Origin: a virus
IMG/VR virus record: IMGVR_UViG_3300042519_000955
Location: 1 to 51,508 of that record
DNA: 51,508 bases
Reading direction: 5' to 3' (one strand)
Made by a program: the position numbers and the translations under genes. Of the stretch, positions 16,846 to 25,875 are shown one piece after another (the first letter of the stretch is position 1; every line of letters begins with the position of its first letter). The notes beneath the pieces are model-generated. The model saw only the letters and a program-made list of their open reading frames with translations. It did no database searches and was not told the origin of the DNA.

Positions 16846-17449
16846 TAATCTCTTTTCTACGTTTACGTCTTCTGCTACTATCTAAAGTTTCTACAATAAC
16901 ATTAGCTCTAATCTCTGTATTCATCATACCAGGAAAAACATCATCTACCATGTTAAGGATTTGATTATATCTTACCTTATAGCTGTTCATTACATCGTAG
17001 AAGTCAGTATGCTGCCTAATCGAATGAATGATTGTAGAGTGATCTTTGCCTAGTAAGTTACCTACTTTGGTATATGTGTAGTGAAATTGAATAAGTAAAA
17101 CAGCAGCAAACTGAAATCTAGCTTCTACATACTCTCTCTTTCTGCTTAGTTTAACAAACTCTTCTACACTGATTCTATTGACGTTACAAACTATCTTTAT
17201 AATAGTCTGCTCAAAGTCTGTAAACTTAGCTAGATTTACTTTAACCATCTGAGCTTTTTCTTGTGCTAGTTTTTTCTTTCTTGCATACTCTTCAGGATCG
17301 ATTATATTAATCCTTCTTTGATAGAACTCTTTGTTTTTAGATTTTAAATTTACTGTATTCAATAGACTCTCTTGCATAAGAGGTTCTATTTTGAGTTTTG
17401 TGAACACAATTTCTAAAGCTTCTTTTACAATATCTTTAACTCTTGGCAT
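16817..17449 (-). CDS. DnaA domain IV-like DNA-binding protein without ATPase domain
   Basis: This 210-residue protein has a C-terminal region ILIQFHYTYTKVGNLLGKDH and STIIHSIRQH that matches the DnaA C-terminal helix-turn-helix signature (GKDHSTV-H). No AAA+ Walker motifs are present. The flanks are basic helices. Stand-alone DnaA-HTH proteins are known in Bacteroidota phages, including crAss-like ones, and probably recognise the phage origin. It lies between primase and UNG and overlaps both, consistent with a replication initiation role. Confidence 0.72.
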   Translation of the reverse strand: MPRVKDIVKEALEIVFTKLKIEPLMQESLLNTVNLKSKNKEFYQRRINIIDPEEYARKKKLAQEKAQMVKVNLAKFTDFEQTIIKIVCNVNRISVEEFVKLSRKREYVEARFQFAAVLLIQFHYTYTKVGNLLGKDHSTIIHSIRQHTDFYDVMNSYKVRYNQILNMVDDVFPGMMNTEIRANVIVETLDSSRRRKRRKEINEKISKYSR

Positions 17450-18414
17450 AATTTTATTAATTTATCTTTTCCGTGTTCTTTATAAATGTCACTAATGTCC
17501 TTACCTAGACTTGCATGATGGTATAATACAGGTATGTCGTACATCTCAGATATTTTCTGTGAGCCTTCTATACCTGCTCTATCTGCATCAAACCACACAT
17601 ATATGTTATCGAATCTTGCTCTAAGCAATTCATAGGCATTTTCCGATATAGGTGTAGTTTCGCTTCTTACTGCAACTGCATTAACTCCAATAGAGTGTAA
17701 GGTCATAACATCTTTAGTACCTTTAGTAATGACTAGGATACTTCCTTTGTGAGGGAGTTGTGTGTATCCTTCTAGCATGCCTCCGAAGAAATTAGTTCTA
17801 AACTTTACTCTCTTTTCTGCAAAAGGACGGTATAATTTAAACTTATCTTTCTCTTTGTAGCGATAGCAAGGATCAAAGTCATTGTTAATGTACCAGATGT
17901 TATCAGCTATCCAAGCTTTGTCTACTCTTCTTATGTCAAAAAACTTAAGGATACTTGGAGTTACTCCGAACTGTGCCCAATACTCTAAGTCTTTTTGTGT
18001 AAAACGAGTAAGTTTAACTTTAATAGATGCTGGCTTTACCTCTGCTGGTTTAACTGTTTTAAGACTGTCGACTTCTATTTTAAGACCTAACCTGTCTTCT
18101 AGGCTAAAGTTCTTAAGTTGGAAGTCAGACTCAATCTTATAGAGAATGTCTGGATACTCGTAACCAGTTCTCATTTGAGCTATGTCTATACAGTTGTAGT
18201 GGATTTTCTCAGTAGCGTAATCTATAAAATAAAGATTACCACCTTGACTCCACTTAAAGAAGCATGTTGCATGCTTATCAGATCTGAAAGGATTCTTGTA
18301 CTTGTTTCTAAAGTTAATCTTTTCTCCGAAGTAAAACTCCATGAGTTGTTCTTGACCTAATAACTTGTACAAAGTTTGTACGTTAGGTCTAATTTCTATA
18401 CTTGTCAGATCCAT
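17425..18414 (-). CDS. DnaG-like Toprim primase
   Basis: This 329-residue protein has an N-terminal part with YKNPFRSDKHATCFFKW, which resembles the CHC2-region core of DnaG with the zinc Cys/His largely lost. The C-terminal Toprim domain shows LVITKGTKDVMTLHSIG then YVWFDADRAGIEGSQK (DxD). In Toprim primases the first motif is normally VEGYxD; here Glu is replaced by Lys (TKGTKD). The DxD is intact. It most likely makes primers for the family A polymerase, together with the DnaB-like helicase. The promoter sits in the terminator upstream. Confidence 0.75.
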   Translation of the reverse strand: MDLTSIEIRPNVQTLYKLLGQEQLMEFYFGEKINFRNKYKNPFRSDKHATCFFKWSQGGNLYFIDYATEKIHYNCIDIAQMRTGYEYPDILYKIESDFQLKNFSLEDRLGLKIEVDSLKTVKPAEVKPASIKVKLTRFTQKDLEYWAQFGVTPSILKFFDIRRVDKAWIADNIWYINNDFDPCYRYKEKDKFKLYRPFAEKRVKFRTNFFGGMLEGYTQLPHKGSILVITKGTKDVMTLHSIGVNAVAVRSETTPISENAYELLRARFDNIYVWFDADRAGIEGSQKISEMYDIPVLYHHASLGKDISDIYKEHGKDKLIKLCQELKIL

Positions 18415-18429
18415 AAGAAAGGTTTTTAA

Positions 18430-18464
18430 AAGAAAAAGGGGCTACAAATGTAACCCCTTTTCTT
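18430..18464 (-). terminator. Terminator after SSB with an embedded promoter
   Basis: On the minus strand GGGG pairs with CCCC with flanking A/T pairs, followed by TTTTTCTTTT. The loop and start of the right arm contain TACATTTG, a perfect promoter box (18445-18452). Transcripts from SSB would stop here. RNAs starting from the embedded box lack the left arm and would escape into the primase gene. Confidence 0.8.
18445..18452 (-). promoter_or_regulatory. Promoter box inside terminator loop (primase operon)
   Basis: TACATTTG matches TAnnTTTG. The expected start falls in the right terminator arm, about 30 nt before the primase ATG at 18414. No good TTG upstream element was seen. Confidence 0.5.
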
Positions 18465-18487
18465 AAAAATGAAACAGTTAGTTAAAA

Positions 18488-19327
18488 TTAAAACAAGCTA
18501 TCTACGTCATCACTAACAGGAGCAGTAGCTACATCGCTTTTTTCCCATGACATCATATCACTAGCAAAAGGACTTTCTACTTCGTTAGCAGCAGGTGCAT
18601 TGTTTTCGGTGTATTCTTTGAAGTCAAAGTTTCCGTAGAAACTCTTAAATCCATACTCACCAGTAACTTGTTTAGCTACGTAATCAGTGATTTTACTGTT
18701 TACGTTTACAAATACTTTAGTACATACATCTTGGTACTTGTCGTCTTTGATTCCTAAGAGAACTTTAACACCCATGTTGGCTTTGTTAAAGTGTGCAAAG
18801 AAATCTACCAACTCATTACCTTTACCTTTTGCAATAGAATTCCAAGAATCCAATACAAATGGCTTCTCTTTAGGAGAGATATTACCATAAGCCTTCAATA
18901 AAGAGTATACAGTTTCTTCACCACCTTTAGCTTCACGAACACTCTTAAGGTCCATTCTACGAGAAGGATCCAAAGATGCTTGTGCTTCACTCAAAGCAGC
19001 CAAGTTCTCAGCCCAAGAAGTTCTAGTAAAGTTGTCAATGAATTGTTTCTTACCTGCTTGAGAGGTACGAGTATCATTGTTTACCCACAAAGAAAACTTA
19101 CCACGTAAGTCTGTTTTAAAATCAGGATGGTTTACATACCAGAAGTCTAAACGCATTCCGTTTTCACCGTCATAGTTAGGCTCTTTTACTTTGTCTTCGT
19201 CAATACCTAGTAAAGCAGCAAGTGCTTTACTGTTAGGGTTAACAGCTACAATTTGAATAGGAGCAAATCCTGTGTACATCTTTTTGCCTGATGAAGGCTC
19301 TCTGGTTTCTAATTCGTCAAATTTCAT
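18488..19327 (-). CDS. Single-stranded DNA-binding protein (putative)
   Basis: This 279-residue protein has a mixed alpha/beta body with aromatic residues (RLDFWYVNHPDFKTDLRG, GKFSLWVNNDTRTSQAG) and a disordered acidic C-terminus ending PVSDDVDSLF. That tail is the usual protein-docking tip of phage and bacterial SSBs. Its place next to Sak4-like ATPase and primase supports the call, but the OB fold is inferred. The leader is AT-rich without a Shine-Dalgarno site, and a strong terminator follows, consistent with high expression. Confidence 0.6.
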   Translation of the reverse strand: MKFDELETREPSSGKKMYTGFAPIQIVAVNPNSKALAALLGIDEDKVKEPNYDGENGMRLDFWYVNHPDFKTDLRGKFSLWVNNDTRTSQAGKKQFIDNFTRTSWAENLAALSEAQASLDPSRRMDLKSVREAKGGEETVYSLLKAYGNISPKEKPFVLDSWNSIAKGKGNELVDFFAHFNKANMGVKVLLGIKDDKYQDVCTKVFVNVNSKITDYVAKQVTGEYGFKSFYGNFDFKEYTENNAPAANEVESPFASDMMSWEKSDVATAPVSDDVDSLF

Positions 19328-19346
19328 AATAATTTTTTTTTGTTTT

Positions 19347-20039
19347 TTATTTTGTTTTGGTTACTTCTTCTGTGTAATAGGAGTCAATAGACTGACATAC
19401 TAAGTTAAGGTCATTAGGGATTAAAGTTTCTGAGAACATATCCATTGGGCTCTTAGCAGGATAGTTGCGGAAACGGTTAGTCACAAAATGATAAGTTGCA
19501 TTCTCGTCTTTATCTTCACCTACGTGAGTATAAAGTGCGATTGTAAACAATCCTTCGAGAACAATCTGGTTGTCTAACGCTTTACCGATAGTCTTAATCT
19601 TCTGACCTACGATATGTCCATCATCCTCAATTGTTTCGCTGTGAGTGATGTAGAATACTTTAAGGTCATTACGAAGCTTACGAGCAGTAGTAAGCATGTT
19701 AGTTACGTCTTTAGCCAAGTTAACAAACTTACCAAAGCCTACTTCGTTAGCTTTCTTCATCATAAGAAATGACATAGAGTAGATAGCATCATCCATTACG
19801 ATAGTCTTAATGTGTAATGCTTTCTCGCTAATCTGTTGTAACAAGGTAGTGATTTGGTTGATGTCGTCTACTTCCATGTAATTCTTAGATTCTAGGTTGT
19901 AGAGTTTCTCAGCTCCTTTGAAAGGCAATTCTTTCCGTGCTACGTTAATAATAAAGGTTTCTTTTGGGTCTAGAGTCCTGATAGAGGTAGATTTACCTGT
20001 ACCTGAAGGACCTACAATTGCGATTAGTTTTGATGACAT
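19347..20039 (-). CDS. Sak4-like RecA-fold ATPase (single-strand annealing)
   Basis: This 230-residue protein starts with Walker A GPSGTGKSTS, has a Walker B-like strand TIVMDDAIYS and a sensor strand FYITHSETIEDDGH. It fits the AAA_24/Sak4 family of phage RecA-core proteins that promote strand annealing together with SSB. The SSB gene follows 19 nt downstream, the typical Sak4-SSB pairing. N6-end ELPFKGAEKLYN is also family-like. Confidence 0.78.
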   Translation of the reverse strand: MSSKLIAIVGPSGTGKSTSIRTLDPKETFIINVARKELPFKGAEKLYNLESKNYMEVDDINQITTLLQQISEKALHIKTIVMDDAIYSMSFLMMKKANEVGFGKFVNLAKDVTNMLTTARKLRNDLKVFYITHSETIEDDGHIVGQKIKTIGKALDNQIVLEGLFTIALYTHVGEDKDENATYHFVTNRFRNYPAKSPMDMFSETLIPNDLNLVCQSIDSYYTEEVTKTK

Positions 20040-20044
20040 ATTTT

Positions 20045-20368
20045 TTATTTTACTTTGTTTTCTTCTATGTTGTCTACAATATCACCTAGTGTATCCCAAC
20101 CAAAGTTGGCTACAAAGTGTACTGCTGCGTGGAAACAATTCATAATACTTTTCTCAGGGTTTTCTAACAGTTCTTCTCTCATAGCTTCGTTGTTAAAAAG
20201 CTCTTCTGACATCCATACAATGTATTCGTTTTCTTGTTCTTCTGTCCAGGTATGTTTATCATACCATTCATCTTCTTGAAAGTCTATAGTGTTGTAATCT
20301 ACGTTGATTACTTCACACATCTTCCGTATGAGTTGTACTAAATAAGGGTTCTTTTCTTCTTCGATCAT
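20045..20368 (-). CDS. Acidic hypothetical protein (107 aa)
   Basis: This 107-residue strongly acidic protein (DFQEDEWYDKHTWTEEQENE) ends HFVANFGWDTLGDIVDNIEE. It lies 2 nt after the helicase gene and 5 nt before Sak4, so it is probably a small partner of the replisome. No family was recognised. Confidence 0.5.
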   Translation of the reverse strand: MIEEEKNPYLVQLIRKMCEVINVDYNTIDFQEDEWYDKHTWTEEQENEYIVWMSEELFNNEAMREELLENPEKSIMNCFHAAVHFVANFGWDTLGDIVDNIEENKVK

Positions 20369-20370
20369 TT

Positions 20371-21486
20371 TTAATGTTTTGCTTTTCTTAAAAAATTCTC
20401 ATAGTGATTAGCTGTAGGGCTATTCATCTCTTGGGGTCTAGGTAACTCTTCAAATTCTCCGTTAGCTCCATTAAAGTATAGACCGATGCTTGAGTTTTCT
20501 AAGCCAAAGTATCTATCTTTTAGGAATTTAAGGGATCTGTAGTGGTTACCGAGTAATGATACATCATAGCCATTGTGTGTGCCTATGTTGTATCTAGCAG
20601 GACTAAACAAACCTATTACTACTTCGTAGTCTTGGTGTACACCCTTATTGATGTGAAGCTCCTCCATTGAGGGTTCTAGCTTCTCTTCCATAAGTTGACC
20701 TTTGTAAGTGTAAGTTTGCTTTTCTGAAGCTGGTGTTTGTTGGTGGACGATTACATTAACCATCTTAAAACGCTTAGAAAATATATCAAGAACATAATCC
20801 TTAATCATAAAGTCAAACGTTTGATAAGACGATAACTTCATCTTAGTGTCAGGAGCTAGCTCATTAGATAAAAGACTAATATGATCTAATACAAAGAACA
20901 CCCACAAGTCATCTGACTTATAAGTATAACCTGTTATTATACGCTTACCTTCTTCTATTTCTTTGTAGGTGTATTCTCCTATCTCAGGATTTTCGAAGTA
21001 CGCTTTTACGTACTTAGCCATACCTGTGGGATTTCTGATATAGTCAACTACCTCTACTGATCTTTCTAGTGTGTTAATGAACTTCTCTCCTTGCTTTACC
21101 TTTTCTAATAGTTCGCTACTTAAAGTATAATTACCTACTGATTTAAGTTGAGATACACTGATTGTAATACGGTGTTTCTCATACATATACATAGATAGAA
21201 ATGATAACCAAAAGTCTGTAGCACTTTCCTCTAAGGCAAAATAGAAGATTTTAGGAACTATGTTTGTGTTCTGTGTCTTCTTCATGATGTTAAGAATAGT
21301 CATGTATTTAGCAAACTTTGACTTACCTACACCTGAAGCAGCAGTTAAACAAGTAATAGAACCTTTAGTAAATCCTCCATAATGTTCTGATAAACGAGGA
21401 AATGGAGGAGGGATAGCTGTTAAGCCACCTGTCTCTTTAATAATCTTGTTACCCTCAATCTGACTTATTAACTTTTCAAAGTTCAT
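20371..21486 (-). CDS. DnaB/Twinkle-type replicative helicase-like ATPase
   Basis: This 371-residue RecA-fold protein has Walker A TAASGVGKSKFAKYMTIL preceded by GGFTKGSITC, as in DnaB C-terminal domains. FVLDHISLLS is the Walker B region and VNVIVHQQTPASEKQ resembles the H4/VxVIxHxR motif. It lacks the DnaB N-terminal collar. It should unwind the fork ahead of the polymerase and interact with the Toprim primase encoded separately. The gene starts 3 nt after the stop of 21489-22037. Confidence 0.78.
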   Translation of the reverse strand: MNFEKLISQIEGNKIIKETGGLTAIPPPFPRLSEHYGGFTKGSITCLTAASGVGKSKFAKYMTILNIMKKTQNTNIVPKIFYFALEESATDFWLSFLSMYMYEKHRITISVSQLKSVGNYTLSSELLEKVKQGEKFINTLERSVEVVDYIRNPTGMAKYVKAYFENPEIGEYTYKEIEEGKRIITGYTYKSDDLWVFFVLDHISLLSNELAPDTKMKLSSYQTFDFMIKDYVLDIFSKRFKMVNVIVHQQTPASEKQTYTYKGQLMEEKLEPSMEELHINKGVHQDYEVVIGLFSPARYNIGTHNGYDVSLLGNHYRSLKFLKDRYFGLENSSIGLYFNGANGEFEELPRPQEMNSPTANHYENFLRKAKH

Positions 21487-21488
21487 AA

Positions 21489-22037
21489 TTAGAGGATTTG
21501 ATGACTATTGTAAGCAGGTCCTGTACCATTTTTGAGTTCTTCACACCACTTAGCTAAGTCGCTTTGATCTACTCCGTCTACTTTCTTAAAGATAAAGTAA
21601 CCACATTCTCTGATGAATTTAATACTTCCTTGCTGCTTAAGCGTACTAATATACAGATCGGTGGCTTGTGAGATCTCTTCGAGAGTGTAATCATACTCAG
21701 ATAAAAACTTAATCAACCTTTTAACTACACTAGACTTATCAGTTGTTTTACCTGATACTCCTAGATTCTTAGCACTGAACTTAGAAATAAAATCAGCTAA
21801 CCATGTAGGAGGGATACTTAAGTCTCTGTTAGGAGCAGTGTTTATGTGTGTAGTCTTTAATTTCTCAAGAGCAGATAACTCACCAACAGACTCAGTTACA
21901 TCAAGATCTTGTAGTGCTTTAGGAGTCCAACTGTAAGTTGTTCCATTAAACAGAAGTTTCTCTTCGTAAATCCATCTGTCTATCATCTTTTCCTGTTTGG
22001 CTAGTGCCCATAGTACTTCGTAGAATGTCTTTTTCAT
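21489..22037 (-). CDS. Hypothetical replication-region protein; possible helicase loader
   Basis: This 182-residue protein has a winged-helix-like N-terminal part (KTFYEVLWALAKQEKMIDRW) and a C-terminal helical module (ISQATDLYISTLKQQGSIKF). Such two-part proteins directly upstream of DnaB-like helicases are often loaders or initiation factors, but no signature confirms it. It overlaps the upstream gene by 92 bp; an internal ATG (residue 18) would reduce but not remove the overlap. Confidence 0.5.
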   Translation of the reverse strand: MKKTFYEVLWALAKQEKMIDRWIYEEKLLFNGTTYSWTPKALQDLDVTESVGELSALEKLKTTHINTAPNRDLSIPPTWLADFISKFSAKNLGVSGKTTDKSSVVKRLIKFLSEYDYTLEEISQATDLYISTLKQQGSIKFIRECGYFIFKKVDGVDQSDLAKWCEELKNGTGPAYNSHQIL

Positions 22038-22227
22038 CTGTTTCTTTTATTAAATTAAAGTTTACACCTGCAAATATTTCCTTCGAATTAATCTTAGGCG
22101 GGTCTACAAAGATAAGCGAATCTTCCTCTTTTTCCAAGTCAATTTGGTCTTCCAACCACATTTTTTTCATAAAAAGAAAGCCTGGATGTGACTCCAGGCT
22201 ATCTCCATAGTGTTCTATTTCTGTCAT
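21946..22227 (-). CDS. Acidic hypothetical protein (93 aa)
   Basis: This 93-residue protein begins directly beside the peptidase stop (22228) and overlaps the next gene by 92 bp in another frame. It has a charged middle (EDQIDLEKEEDSLIFVDPP) and a basic tail (DDRQMDLRRETSV). No family was recognised; coupling with 21489-22037 is likely. Confidence 0.5.
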   Translation of the reverse strand: MTEIEHYGDSLESHPGFLFMKKMWLEDQIDLEKEEDSLIFVDPPKINSKEIFAGVNFNLIKETDEKDILRSTMGTSQTGKDDRQMDLRRETSV

Positions 22228-23676
22228 TTACATGTCTGCTATTTCTTGGAAATCAATTTTTCTTTCCACACACTCTTTAATCTTAGATTCTACGTAATCT
22301 TGGTCTTCTGCAACTACGTTAAATACGCTTTCACAAGCATGACAACAAGTGTGTAGTAAAAGATCGTTAGTAATTACTAAGCCACTTTCATCATAACAAT
22401 GAGGGCAGATGTCATCCATAATCATTTCATCCAGCAAATCCTGACTTATTTCTTTAATTGTAGGGAAGAAAACAGAATAAGACTTAAGTTCCTCTCTGAT
22501 TTTTGGATCTGTGTATTCAGGATAGCATTCCATAATCCACTCATTGTACGTTTCATACTCTTTGTCTTTTTCTAGTTCTGCTTCATCTATCATTTCAGAA
22601 GGCATTTCTCTGCTCCAATAAGTGGATTGTTTACCTACTTTAGATCCAGTAGAAGCTGATGGCTCAAAAGGATCTATAATTTTAGGTTTAGATTCTACCC
22701 AATCTCCAGCTACTGCATCATAGTACCAATCATTGTCATCAGCATCAAACATATGAATTTGACGACCACCATAACCAAGAGGAATAGATGTAGATTTAAC
22801 TTTAGATCCTCCGTATGGAAGTTCTGACCTAGAGTATATAGGAAATGTAAGAGGAATGTTCCTTTCAGCAAGCATAGTAAGCATTTCATAAGCAAAGCTA
22901 AAAGCGTTGATAAGAAGACCTACACTAGCTATCTCGGTATCTGAGTGCTCGTTAAAGTAACCACATGATAAGTTATGTGAAGAAACTTTAAGTCCTCTTT
23001 TACGTAGACCACCGACATCAGTTGCTGTACCTGAGTTAAGAGTGTAACCATACTTCTCCATCAAAGGTTGGATTAGTTCATAATGATCGTGACTAAAAGT
23101 CTGAACTCCATTAGTAAACTTAATAAAGTCATTAGTGTAAGACCTACGATCCAGCTGAGTAACTACTAGTGAGTTGTCAAAGAAAGACATATCACAGCAA
23201 TTAGTACCTACAATTCCTCGTTCCTCGCCATAAGGTAAGAAAACCTTACATACAGGCATCATCTTAAGCATTTGGATAGCAAAGCATACACCTACTGAAT
23301 CATCGAGACCTAAGCCACATTGTTCACCTGTTGCATCATCAAAGCCAAAAATCCACTGATCTGTTTTAAAGATACGCATACCTACATGGTAATCTTGAGC
23401 TGTGTCATAATGACCTACAATAGTAGGGTAGAACTCAGCTTCTCCTTTAGTGCAATAGATATTCCCTCCCTTTTCTACTACTGTTACACCTTCTATCTTA
23501 GAAATCAATTCTACAAGCCAATCTTTCTTTAGTCTTTCCATTTCTGGTTGATAAGTAGGGCTTTGTTGATACATGATATCAAACAATAGATCAAAATCTA
23601 CGGGGAAATCTCCTTTAATAGTGTGGTCTATACTTTCTAGTCGGTTAACGTAACTGCTAACATAAGATTTTGTCAT
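22228..23676 (-). CDS. M20/M28/M42-like metallopeptidase with C-terminal zinc ribbon
   Basis: This 482-residue protein shows a di-zinc aminopeptidase pattern: TIVGHYDTAQD (HxD), GLGLDDSVGVCFA (bridging Asp), YGEERGIVG (EE), VTQLDRRS (Asp) and CGYFNEHSDTEI (His). These are the metal ligands and catalytic Glu of the M20/M28/M42 clan, close to peptidase T order. The C-terminal part adds CPHCYDES ... CCHACESVF, a zinc ribbon. Such enzymes cut small peptides or N-terminal residues; the phage target is unknown. The leader is AT-rich without a Shine-Dalgarno site. Confidence 0.75.
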   Translation of the reverse strand: MTKSYVSSYVNRLESIDHTIKGDFPVDFDLLFDIMYQQSPTYQPEMERLKKDWLVELISKIEGVTVVEKGGNIYCTKGEAEFYPTIVGHYDTAQDYHVGMRIFKTDQWIFGFDDATGEQCGLGLDDSVGVCFAIQMLKMMPVCKVFLPYGEERGIVGTNCCDMSFFDNSLVVTQLDRRSYTNDFIKFTNGVQTFSHDHYELIQPLMEKYGYTLNSGTATDVGGLRKRGLKVSSHNLSCGYFNEHSDTEIASVGLLINAFSFAYEMLTMLAERNIPLTFPIYSRSELPYGGSKVKSTSIPLGYGGRQIHMFDADDNDWYYDAVAGDWVESKPKIIDPFEPSASTGSKVGKQSTYWSREMPSEMIDEAELEKDKEYETYNEWIMECYPEYTDPKIREELKSYSVFFPTIKEISQDLLDEMIMDDICPHCYDESGLVITNDLLLHTCCHACESVFNVVAEDQDYVESKIKECVERKIDFQEIADM

Positions 23677-23700
23677 TTTTGTTTTGTTTTAGTTTGTTTT

Positions 23701-25806
23701 TTAAATAAGGAATTGTTGTTCATCTTGTAGATCTTCCTCCATTTCTTCTGGTTCTAATTCTACTTCTTCTTCGACTGTTTCGTTAATCTGTGCTAGTGAT
23801 GAAGATACTGAAGATACTGAAGATAATGAAGATCCATGTATATTTATACCTGAACCAGTAGAATTAAGATAAGTTAAAACTGGAATATGATTATATGTAC
23901 CAGTTGTTCCAGAACTACTTGTAATGAATGTATAACTAGTTTCTGTTTGAGCAATTGTTTCTCCTAGAGCACGTGCTTGTGCTATCATTCTTATAGTTTC
24001 TTCTTGTGCTCTTCTGTCAGCTTCCTGAGAGTCGTAAGCGTCTTCAGGGATATTTGGATCGTTCTTGTGATAGAAACCATTTCCGTCAGTAAAGTAAAAG
24101 TCTTCATCTAGAATAAAGTATCCGAAACCATTTTCATACTCTCTGAGTTGTTCGTCATTTATATGAGCATACTCTCCATTATTTAGTCTAAGAGATCTAC
24201 ATGTAAGAATCGTTTCTACATTATAGGTTTCTACTGTGTCATCTTCTATAGTAACATAAGAATCGTCTGCTTCACAATAAATATAACAACTACTGCAAGC
24301 ATAAGAATCTGAATGATCACCTGCAGTAATATAAGTTGAGTCGTCTTCGTTTATCTCATCTCCACAGATGCAACATTCTAGTCTTTCACTAGAGTTGTAG
24401 CGACTAAAACAACCTCCAGTAGATCTAAACTGCCAATATTCATCCCTAAGATGTTGGTTTGTCAGAAGCATTCTATGAGGGTCGTAGTTACAAAGAGTGT
24501 CTACATAAGGAAACTGATTAATACCTGTTAAGTCAATGTTTAAGGAGAAATTCCTATTTGATTGAAATAAAGTTTCATAACCAGCTCCTATTAGTGTGTT
24601 CTTAAGCAAGTTATGAGTCTCGTCATTTGAATAATAGATACGGTCAAACATAAACTTACCTTCGATATTCCACATAATAGAACGAGCAGCAATCTTATTT
24701 GATCTTTTAAGTACAGCCATCTTTACTTTCTCTGGGTACTTAGTGTAGATTTGAAAATAATTCCTACAGTTTTGGTAACGCATACAAGAATTACCTAAGG
24801 TACCTGAGTGTTGATAGTAATTATTTTCGTGATAAGCGTCTTTAATATCTTCTCCCTCGATAATCTGAAAGTCATACAAAGGATTGGAAACAGTAATCAA
24901 AGAGGCATATGCTTCTGCAAATGCAGTAACCTCTCTATCTGAATACTTGTCTGCAAATAACCTACGTACAATCTTACCTATGGAAGTGTGATAACGCTTC
25001 TTAAAGTTCCATACTTCTTTAACAGTCATTGAAGTGTTCTCAAATTCTACTGCTAAGAGTCTTTCCCAGTTATTTGAATTTAAAATAACACCATTAGTAG
25101 TTAACGTAAACGCATCTGCTCCTCTAGTTCTTGAGTTTTGAATACGTAATGTTCCTGCTTCGTGTGAAAGATAAGTCTGTTTAAAACTAAAAGAATAAGT
25201 TTTAGTTGGAGAATCGTCCCAGAATTCTTGAATAAAGTATACGTCAGCGTCTTCTGTACGTTCAATAGGATAAAATCTATCGCCTAGATGTCTTGCAGTC
25301 AACTTTAAGGTAAATACCATCATCATATCTTGTGCTGTAGAATCATCTGGAGTCTGTTCTCTGCTTCTACGTCTACTTCTCTGTACATAGAATTTAGCAA
25401 CAGTTCCAGGACGAATCATCTCCATTGTAGTTTCTTGTCCTGCAAGTCTTTCTTCACGGTCTTTATCTAGATAAGAAATCTTAGTATAGTCCGCTTGAGA
25501 TAAACCTAGATAGTTACAATACTTACCTTCTAAAGGAACATACTTAAGGTTTAGAATGTCTTCAGCTACTGCTTTTGCTTGTTCGCTACAGTTACTAGCA
25601 ATTAATCTAGTTAAGCGAGTCTTTAGGTCTTTGTGTAATACAAATTTGTCTCTTGCTATCCTTACTCGTCTTTTAGGTAAGCTACCAAGTGAGTGAGCAG
25701 ATACTTGTAAGGTATTTGCTGTTTCCATAAACTCCATTGAAAATGGATCATCGGGGATTAGAGCTGCAATTAGCTCCTGTGGTTCTTGTGGTTGTGAATT
25801 AGGCAT
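23701..25806 (-). CDS. Large phage protein of unknown function with zinc ribbon
   Basis: This 701-residue protein has a central module (HSGTLGNSCMRYQNCRNYFQ, VLKRSNKIAARSIMWNIEGK, MFDRIYYSNDE) that recurs in many large phages without known function. A C-terminal zinc-binding segment has CCICGDEI and ACSSCYIYCEADD, followed by a Ser/Gly-rich linker and an acidic end. The basic segment SRRRSREQTPDD suggests nucleic-acid contact. It stands alone between terminator 25834-25855 and the peptidase. Its role is open. Confidence 0.55.
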   Translation of the reverse strand: MPNSQPQEPQELIAALIPDDPFSMEFMETANTLQVSAHSLGSLPKRRVRIARDKFVLHKDLKTRLTRLIASNCSEQAKAVAEDILNLKYVPLEGKYCNYLGLSQADYTKISYLDKDREERLAGQETTMEMIRPGTVAKFYVQRSRRRSREQTPDDSTAQDMMMVFTLKLTARHLGDRFYPIERTEDADVYFIQEFWDDSPTKTYSFSFKQTYLSHEAGTLRIQNSRTRGADAFTLTTNGVILNSNNWERLLAVEFENTSMTVKEVWNFKKRYHTSIGKIVRRLFADKYSDREVTAFAEAYASLITVSNPLYDFQIIEGEDIKDAYHENNYYQHSGTLGNSCMRYQNCRNYFQIYTKYPEKVKMAVLKRSNKIAARSIMWNIEGKFMFDRIYYSNDETHNLLKNTLIGAGYETLFQSNRNFSLNIDLTGINQFPYVDTLCNYDPHRMLLTNQHLRDEYWQFRSTGGCFSRYNSSERLECCICGDEINEDDSTYITAGDHSDSYACSSCYIYCEADDSYVTIEDDTVETYNVETILTCRSLRLNNGEYAHINDEQLREYENGFGYFILDEDFYFTDGNGFYHKNDPNIPEDAYDSQEADRRAQEETIRMIAQARALGETIAQTETSYTFITSSSGTTGTYNHIPVLTYLNSTGSGINIHGSSLSSVSSVSSSLAQINETVEEEVELEPEEMEEDLQDEQQFLI

Positions 25807-25833
25807 ATTTTAGTTGGTTTAGTTTAAAACAAA

Positions 25834-25855
25834 AAAGCACCCCTAGAGGTGCTTT
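25834..25855 (-). terminator. Intrinsic terminator, leftward
   Basis: The perfect 8-bp stem AAAGCACC/GGTGCTTT with a 6-nt loop is followed on the minus strand by TTTTTTGTTTT. It ends the transcript of genes 25876-29. Confidence 0.88.
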
Positions 25856-25875
25856 CATTAAATTTTCTTCTTAAT

